A DNA stretch of 9,176 bases from Candidatus Nomurabacteria bacterium. GTDB lineage: Bacteria > Patescibacteriota > Saccharimonadia > Saccharimonadales > Saccharimonadaceae. Positions 5,883 to 9,176 of the stretch are shown here, piece by piece. The position numbers and the translations under genes were made by a program. The stretch's first letter is position 1. Each line of letters begins with the position of its first letter. The stretch lies in assembly GCA_031264785.1 (NCBI GenBank), contig JAISDN010000054.1, positions 1 through 9,176 on the forward strand, in the 5' to 3' direction. The notes beneath the pieces were generated by a model. The model saw only the letters and a list, made by a program, of their open reading frames with translations, was not told the DNA's origin and did no database searches.

Positions 5883-6420
5883 TTTGGTGGTGGTTTTTAC
5901 GGGGGAGAATAAAGGTAAAACCAGCGCGGCTTTGGGGCTTTTGGCGCGAGCTTTGGGGGCGGGCCAGCGGGTTTGCTGGGCGAGTTTTATTAAGTCTTGG
6001 CCGGTTAGTGAGGATAAGTTTTTTGAGCGAATTCAGCCGGTTTTTGGTGAGCGGCTGGAGTTTTATAAGGGAGGCAAGGGTTTTTATAAGGCGGGGGATT
6101 TGAGCGCGGCTGGTGTTAGTGAGGCCGAGCACCAGCGGGCGGCGCAAGAGACTTATGATTTGGCTTTGGCGGCGGCCACGTCGGGCGATTGGGATTTGGT
6201 GATTTGCGACGAGATAAATAATGCGGCGGCCGATGGGCTGTTGCCGCCGGAAAAGCTTAAGGAATTGATTGAGCGGCGGATGGGTCGGACTAGTTTGTGT
6301 TTGACCGGCCGGAGTTTTCCGGACGAGTTGTTGCCGCTGGTGGATATTGCGACCGAGATGAAAAAGTTGAAACATCATTTTGACGATGGTTTTGTGGCGA
6401 TGGAAGGGATTGATTTTTGA
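5869..6420 (+). CDS. CobO/BtuR-type ATP:corrinoid adenosyltransferase
   Basis: 183-residue P-loop protein of the CobA/CobO/BtuR family, whose known members transfer the adenosyl group of ATP to Co(I) corrinoids, forming the coenzyme B12 upper ligand. Family features: variant P-loop TGENKGKTS at 11-19, the paired small residues and Leu-Ala-Arg-Ala-Leu helix after it, VICDEINNA (111-119), LTGR (145-148), and the C-terminal TEMKKLKHHFDDG (162-174) ending in EGIDF. Length is normal for the short form. Ribosome site is weak (AAGGA about 14 bases upstream), so translation is probably coupled to rnc, which it overlaps by 14 bp. No other B12 gene is in the window, and its neighbours act on RNA, so the true substrate may differ. 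Gene symbol left blank because cobO, cobA and btuR are used for this family interchangeably. Confidence 0.88.
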   Translation: MKKDSLVVVFTGENKGKTSAALGLLARALGAGQRVCWASFIKSWPVSEDKFFERIQPVFGERLEFYKGGKGFYKAGDLSAAGVSEAEHQRAAQETYDLALAAATSGDWDLVICDEINNAAADGLLPPEKLKELIERRMGRTSLCLTGRSFPDELLPLVDIATEMKKLKHHFDDGFVAMEGIDF

Positions 6421-7067
6421 GCGACGACCCCAATGTGATTACGCGGCGGCGTAAGAAGTATAAGTTTGCTAAGTTTAATGAGCTCACGAATTGTTTTCAG
6501 CTTGATGAGTGGCGGATGCCAGAGCAGACCGGTGAAGTGGTGGTGGAAATTGGTGCTGGCACGGCGCTGTTTTTGGTGGAATTAGCCCGGCGCTGTCCGG
6601 CCAAGTTTTTTATCGCGGTCGATATTAAGAGCGACCGGCTGTATACTGGCGCGAAGCTGGCGACAGAGTTGGGGCTCGATAATATTGTGTTTGTGCGCAG
6701 TGAGATTTCGCATTTGACAGAGATTGTGCCGGCTGGTTCAGCTGGTGAGATTTGGCTGACTTTTTCCGATCCTTATCCGCGCAAGTCGGACGCCCGGCAT
6801 CGTTTGAGCGCGCCACGATTTTTGGAATTATATAAAAATATTTTGCGGCCGGCGACTTCAGTTTTGCATTTTAAGACTGATAATCAGGCGCTGTTTGATT
6901 GGTCGGTGGAGCAACTGAGTGAAAACGGTTGGGAAATTGGTTATCTGACGCGGGATTTGCACCGGTCTGATGCGCCGGAGGAGGCTAAGATTATGACGAC
7001 TTATGAGCAGCGTTTTATGAGTGAGGGTTTGCCGATTTTTCATCTGTCGGCTACAATAAAGTTATGA
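6417..7067 (+). CDS. trmB: tRNA (guanine-N7)-methyltransferase
   Basis: 216-residue SAM-dependent enzyme that makes m7G at position 46 of the tRNA variable loop. Rossmann-type methyltransferase fold with the SAM motif VVEIGAGTA (42-50) and acidic D69 at the end of the second strand (VDIKSDR). The family hallmarks are FSDPYPRK (116-123, matching FPDPW in E. coli), HRL (128-130), and TTYEQRF (194-200) near the C-terminus. Start codon is TTG 6417, overlapping the previous stop as TTGA; GGAAGGGA (6402-6409, spacing 7) is a convincing ribosome site, and no better start exists close by. The N-terminal basic stretch ITRRRKKYK is common in the family. Stop overlaps the tsaE ATG by 4 bp. Confidence 0.95.
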   Translation: MSDDPNVITRRRKKYKFAKFNELTNCFQLDEWRMPEQTGEVVVEIGAGTALFLVELARRCPAKFFIAVDIKSDRLYTGAKLATELGLDNIVFVRSEISHLTEIVPAGSAGEIWLTFSDPYPRKSDARHRLSAPRFLELYKNILRPATSVLHFKTDNQALFDWSVEQLSENGWEIGYLTRDLHRSDAPEEAKIMTTYEQRFMSEGLPIFHLSATIKL

Positions 7068-7486
7068 TAGTGAAAAATGACGACGAAATGAAGGAGCTGG
7101 CTTGGGAGTTTGGCAGAAATTTGCGAGGCGGCGAGGTGGTGGAGCTGCGCGGCGATGTTGGGGTTGGTAAAACCACTTTTACGCAAGGGCTGGCGCGTGG
7201 TTTGGGCGTGACGGCGGCGGTTAGTAGTCCGAGTTTTACGATTATGAAAAGTTATTTGGGGCGGGGTGGTTTGACGCTGAATCATTATGATTTTTATCGG
7301 TTGGATGATGCTGGGATTATGAAGAAGGAGATTGCTGAAAGCTTGGCGGACGAGCGTAATGTGACGGTGGTGGAGTGGGCCAAGGACGTGGCGGGCGTGT
7401 TGCCGGCCGAGCGGTTTGTGGTGGAGATTCGGTATGTGTCTGATGAGGTGGATTCGCGCGAGGTGATTTATGATACTGGCTATTAA
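7064..7486 (+). CDS. tsaE: t6A37 biosynthesis ATPase TsaE
   Basis: 140-residue P-loop ATPase that works with TsaB and TsaD to place threonylcarbamoyl on A37 of ANN-decoding tRNAs. Walker A is GDVGVGKTT (30-38). Other family hallmarks are SSPSFTIMKSY (54-64), HYDFYRLDD (74-82) and VVEWAKD (102-108, with E104 and W105). Length is slightly below the usual 150-160. The start overlaps the trmB stop as ATGA and no separate ribosome site is visible, which suggests translational coupling. It overlaps tsaB by 17 bp, and adjacency of the two t6A genes supports both calls. TsaD and TsaC are not in the window. Confidence 0.95.
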   Translation: MIVKNDDEMKELAWEFGRNLRGGEVVELRGDVGVGKTTFTQGLARGLGVTAAVSSPSFTIMKSYLGRGGLTLNHYDFYRLDDAGIMKKEIAESLADERNVTVVEWAKDVAGVLPAERFVVEIRYVSDEVDSREVIYDTGY

Positions 7487-7859
7487 GACGGCTGAAGTGG
7501 AGGCCGAATTGTATTTGGTGGATCTGGATTCTTCGGCAGTTTTGGCGACGGAGAAGTGGACGGCTGGTCGGGAATTATTGGACGGATTGTTGACTAAAAT
7601 TCAAGATTTATTGACGGATGTTGGGTTTTCTCAACTTTCAGGTTTAATAGTGTTCACTGGGCCGGGTAGTTTTACGGGTCTTCGTATTGGGATTTCCACA
7701 ATGAACGCTATAGCTTATGCCGAAAAAATCCCGATTGTGGGTGCGACAGGGGTGGATTGGTTGAAAGTGGGTTTGGGGAGGCTCAGGGGTGGCGCGGATG
7801 ATAAATTGGTGATGCCAGAATATGGCGGCGAAGCTAATATTTCCACGCCAAAAAAGTAA
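7470..7859 (+). CDS. tsaB: Miniature TsaB, t6A37 complex dimerisation subunit
   Basis: 129-residue ASKHA-fold protein related to the non-catalytic partner that binds TsaD in t6A37 synthesis. The diagnostic segment is LIVFTGPGSFTGLRIGIS (59-76), followed by a helix and IPIVGATG (87-94). The family is usually about 200-230 residues. Here the C-terminal lobe is nearly all missing: after GVDWLK the chain goes quickly to VMPEYGGEANISTPKK, which resembles the final PxY...I..PK motif of full-length TsaB. This looks like an internal reduction rather than a frameshift. The strand-1 Asp of ILAIDT is replaced by Lys (K6), as tolerated in a non-catalytic subunit. Ribosome site GAGGTGA at 7460-7466, three bases before the ATG. 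Last gene of the overlapping operon. Confidence 0.85.
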   Translation: MILAIKTAEVEAELYLVDLDSSAVLATEKWTAGRELLDGLLTKIQDLLTDVGFSQLSGLIVFTGPGSFTGLRIGISTMNAIAYAEKIPIVGATGVDWLKVGLGRLRGGADDKLVMPEYGGEANISTPKK

Positions 7860-7889
7860 TTTTGTGGTTGTGTTTGTTGATGAAAAGCG

Positions 7890-7917
7890 TTAACATATTA
7901 AGGTAAATAAATATAAG
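7890..7917 (+). promoter_or_regulatory. Candidate promoter of the surface-protein gene
   Basis: TTAACA (7890-7895) and TATAAG (7912-7917) each differ from consensus at one base and are 16 bp apart, in the 67-bp gap after tsaB. The -10 ends only 9 bp before the ATG at 7927, so a transcript would start within a few bases of the start codon. No terminator hairpin for the upstream operon is visible in the gap, so read-through from tsaB is an alternative source of expression. Confidence 0.4.
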
Positions 7918-7926
7918 TGATGGGGA

Positions 7927-9176
7927 ATGATTAAGAGGATTAGAAGTATATTTTTGAAAAATCCAAAGCTTACGAAAGTTGGTTGGGGGTTTTTGGTGTT
8001 GGCTGTTTTGGGAATCGGGGCTTTTGCGTTGCCGAAGATATTGACGATTGACGCCAAGTTCACGCAGAATGATAAGCAAGCGGTGATTGAATTTAGCGAT
8101 GCTTCAGGGCTGTCGGATCGGTCGGATAATGTGGAGATCGCTCAGTATCAGGCGACTGTGCCGGCGGGCGAGGCTGGGGATATGACGACGGTTGATATTA
8201 GGCCGGCGTCATTTAGCGAGTGGGGTTTGATTACGGTTGATAGTGAGCGCGGTAGCGGCAGTGTCATAAGGTTGCAGATTTTTGACTGCGATGGTGATAT
8301 TGTGCCAGATAGCGCAGTTCCGGGTAATAGCTCTGGCAGAACCCTTAACAGTTCTGGGAGTTTTACTATTCCGTCAACAATGGCCGCCGATTCATATCCG
8401 TGTATTAGGGTCAAGCTCTCTCTTCAGTCGTCGTCGACACTTCCTATAGCTGTTAAGCAAATAAAGGTTACTTGGCAATCTAAAACGGTTTATACGGTCA
8501 ATACCACTGCGCAAGGCGGCACAAAGAGTGGCGATGTTACTAACTACCCAGCTGGGCAGAGCGTAAGCTTTCGGGTTGACTATTCAGTTTCCTATTCTCA
8601 GGGCACCGGCGTGGTGGCTTATTTACCGATACCTAGCTTAATCAGCACACTTAACACTGATTACGGTCAGACTGCTCAGGATGTTGCCATGTCGTTTTCT
8701 AGTGCTGGCCAGGGTGGTCAGTTTACTAACGCCGCGATTCAAGTTAACGGTGTTAATGTGCCAGCCAATTCGGTTTATTGGGACATCGGCGACAAGTCGG
8801 CCGGTTCGACCGGGGCTTTGGTGGCTACTTTTGCTACCAAGAATGGGTCTCAAAATGGTGTAACATATCGGACTAGGGCGAGTTTGGTGTCAAGTGAAGC
8901 CAGTGTTGAAAATATTAGAGACAGTGAATATAGGAATATCAGGCTGACCTCTTCTCCCAAACTAAATATTACCAAATCCGCCAGCAACGTTATTAGTATT
9001 GCTAGGGGCACTTACGCGTATGAGGGTGCGCCCTATGACGGCAAGGTAGTATATAATGTAACTGCTAGAAATTATGACAGCATCTCAAGCTCAACCAACA
9101 CGGAGACTATTTTTAATCCGGTCATTACGGATAATCTGACGGCCATAGACAATTTCTTTTCTGCATATTGCCCGTC
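7927..9176 (+). CDS. Membrane-anchored extracellular protein with DUF11-like repeats (3' cut by window edge)
   Basis: The frame is open from ATG 7927 to the window end: 416 residues with no stop. The N-terminus is basic (MIKRIRSIFLKNPKLTK), then a hydrophobic segment at about 18-36 with no clear signal-peptidase site, so a single N-terminal anchor with the rest outside is likely. Residues about 65-185 look like a beta-sandwich (WGLITVDSERGSGSVIRLQIFD, then SYPCIRVKLSLQ and IAVKQIKVTWQ), similar to modules in bacterial surface proteins. Residues about 205-320 have a DUF11-like pattern (AGQSVSFRVDYSV, then VYWDIGDKSAGSTG), and a second such unit starts near 345 (KLNITKS, VVYNVTARNYDS, NPVITDNL). 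Rich in Ser, Thr, Asn and Gly. Start: an in-frame TGA at 7918-7920 rules out anything earlier; GGGG at 7922-7925 is too close to serve as a normal ribosome site. Role probably attachment or cell-surface structure; this is inference. Confidence 0.88.
   Translation, partial: MIKRIRSIFLKNPKLTKVGWGFLVLAVLGIGAFALPKILTIDAKFTQNDKQAVIEFSDASGLSDRSDNVEIAQYQATVPAGEAGDMTTVDIRPASFSEWGLITVDSERGSGSVIRLQIFDCDGDIVPDSAVPGNSSGRTLNSSGSFTIPSTMAADSYPCIRVKLSLQSSSTLPIAVKQIKVTWQSKTVYTVNTTAQGGTKSGDVTNYPAGQSVSFRVDYSVSYSQGTGVVAYLPIPSLISTLNTDYGQTAQDVAMSFSSAGQGGQFTNAAIQVNGVNVPANSVYWDIGDKSAGSTGALVATFATKNGSQNGVTYRTRASLVSSEASVENIRDSEYRNIRLTSSPKLNITKSASNVISIARGTYAYEGAPYDGKVVYNVTARNYDSISSSTNTETIFNPVITDNLTAIDNFFSAYCP

Noticed and set aside
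5848..6378. Minus-strand open frame (176 aa) opposite the corrinoid adenosyltransferase
   Set aside because: Same cause as above; the plus strand carries a clear family with all its motifs.
7860..7926. Terminator for the operon after tsaB
   Set aside because: The gap has a GTTAAC palindrome but no G/C-rich stem followed by a T run, so no intrinsic terminator can be supported.
73..9176. Alternative genetic code (TGA read as Gly or Trp)
   Set aside because: TGA ends five genes at sensible family lengths, Trp positions in conserved motifs are TGG, and no conserved domain contains an in-frame TGA.

Overview
The window looks like a compact bacterial chromosome segment, most likely from the Patescibacteria (Candidate Phyla Radiation). 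This is inferred from the gene order bL32-nusB-Nudix-rnc-corrinoid adenosyltransferase-trmB-tsaE-tsaB, the shortened bL32 and TsaB, the chain of overlapping start and stop codons, and a large anchored surface protein. TGA is the stop codon of five genes and Trp is TGG, so the standard bacterial code fits and code 25 lineages (Gracilibacteria, Absconditabacteria) are unlikely. No mobile element, CRISPR array, tRNA or rRNA gene was seen.

Layout. Positions 1-76 hold the C-terminal end of an unidentified protein. It overlaps a HAD-like hydrolase gene (73-681), which in turn overlaps leuS (678-3533). The LeuRS has all synthetase landmarks plus a complete Nudix hydrolase domain of about 140 residues inserted in its CP1 editing domain. 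Converging on leuS is a minus-strand gene (3541-3885) for a hydrophilic 114-residue protein that I do not recognise. Its promoter lies back to back with a strong extended -10 promoter that drives a plus-strand operon.

That operon (4085-7859) encodes ribosomal protein bL32, NusB, a free Nudix hydrolase, RNase III, a CobO/BtuR-type corrinoid adenosyltransferase, the tRNA m7G46 methyltransferase TrmB, TsaE and a miniature TsaB. All six junctions from nusB to tsaB overlap. The theme is RNA and translation: rRNA transcription and processing (NusB, RNase III), the ribosome (bL32), tRNA modification (TrmB, and TsaE/TsaB for t6A37). The corrinoid enzyme is the functional outlier.

From 7927 to the right edge runs an open frame for a membrane-anchored extracellular protein with beta-sandwich and DUF11-like repeats. 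It is cut by the window edge and probably starts a new transcription unit.

Most interesting points: the Nudix domain inside LeuRS, the orphan corrinoid adenosyltransferase in a translation operon, the miniature TsaB, two genes whose -10-like boxes sit so close to the start codon that leaderless mRNAs are plausible, and a strong G-over-C strand bias covering only part of the operon.
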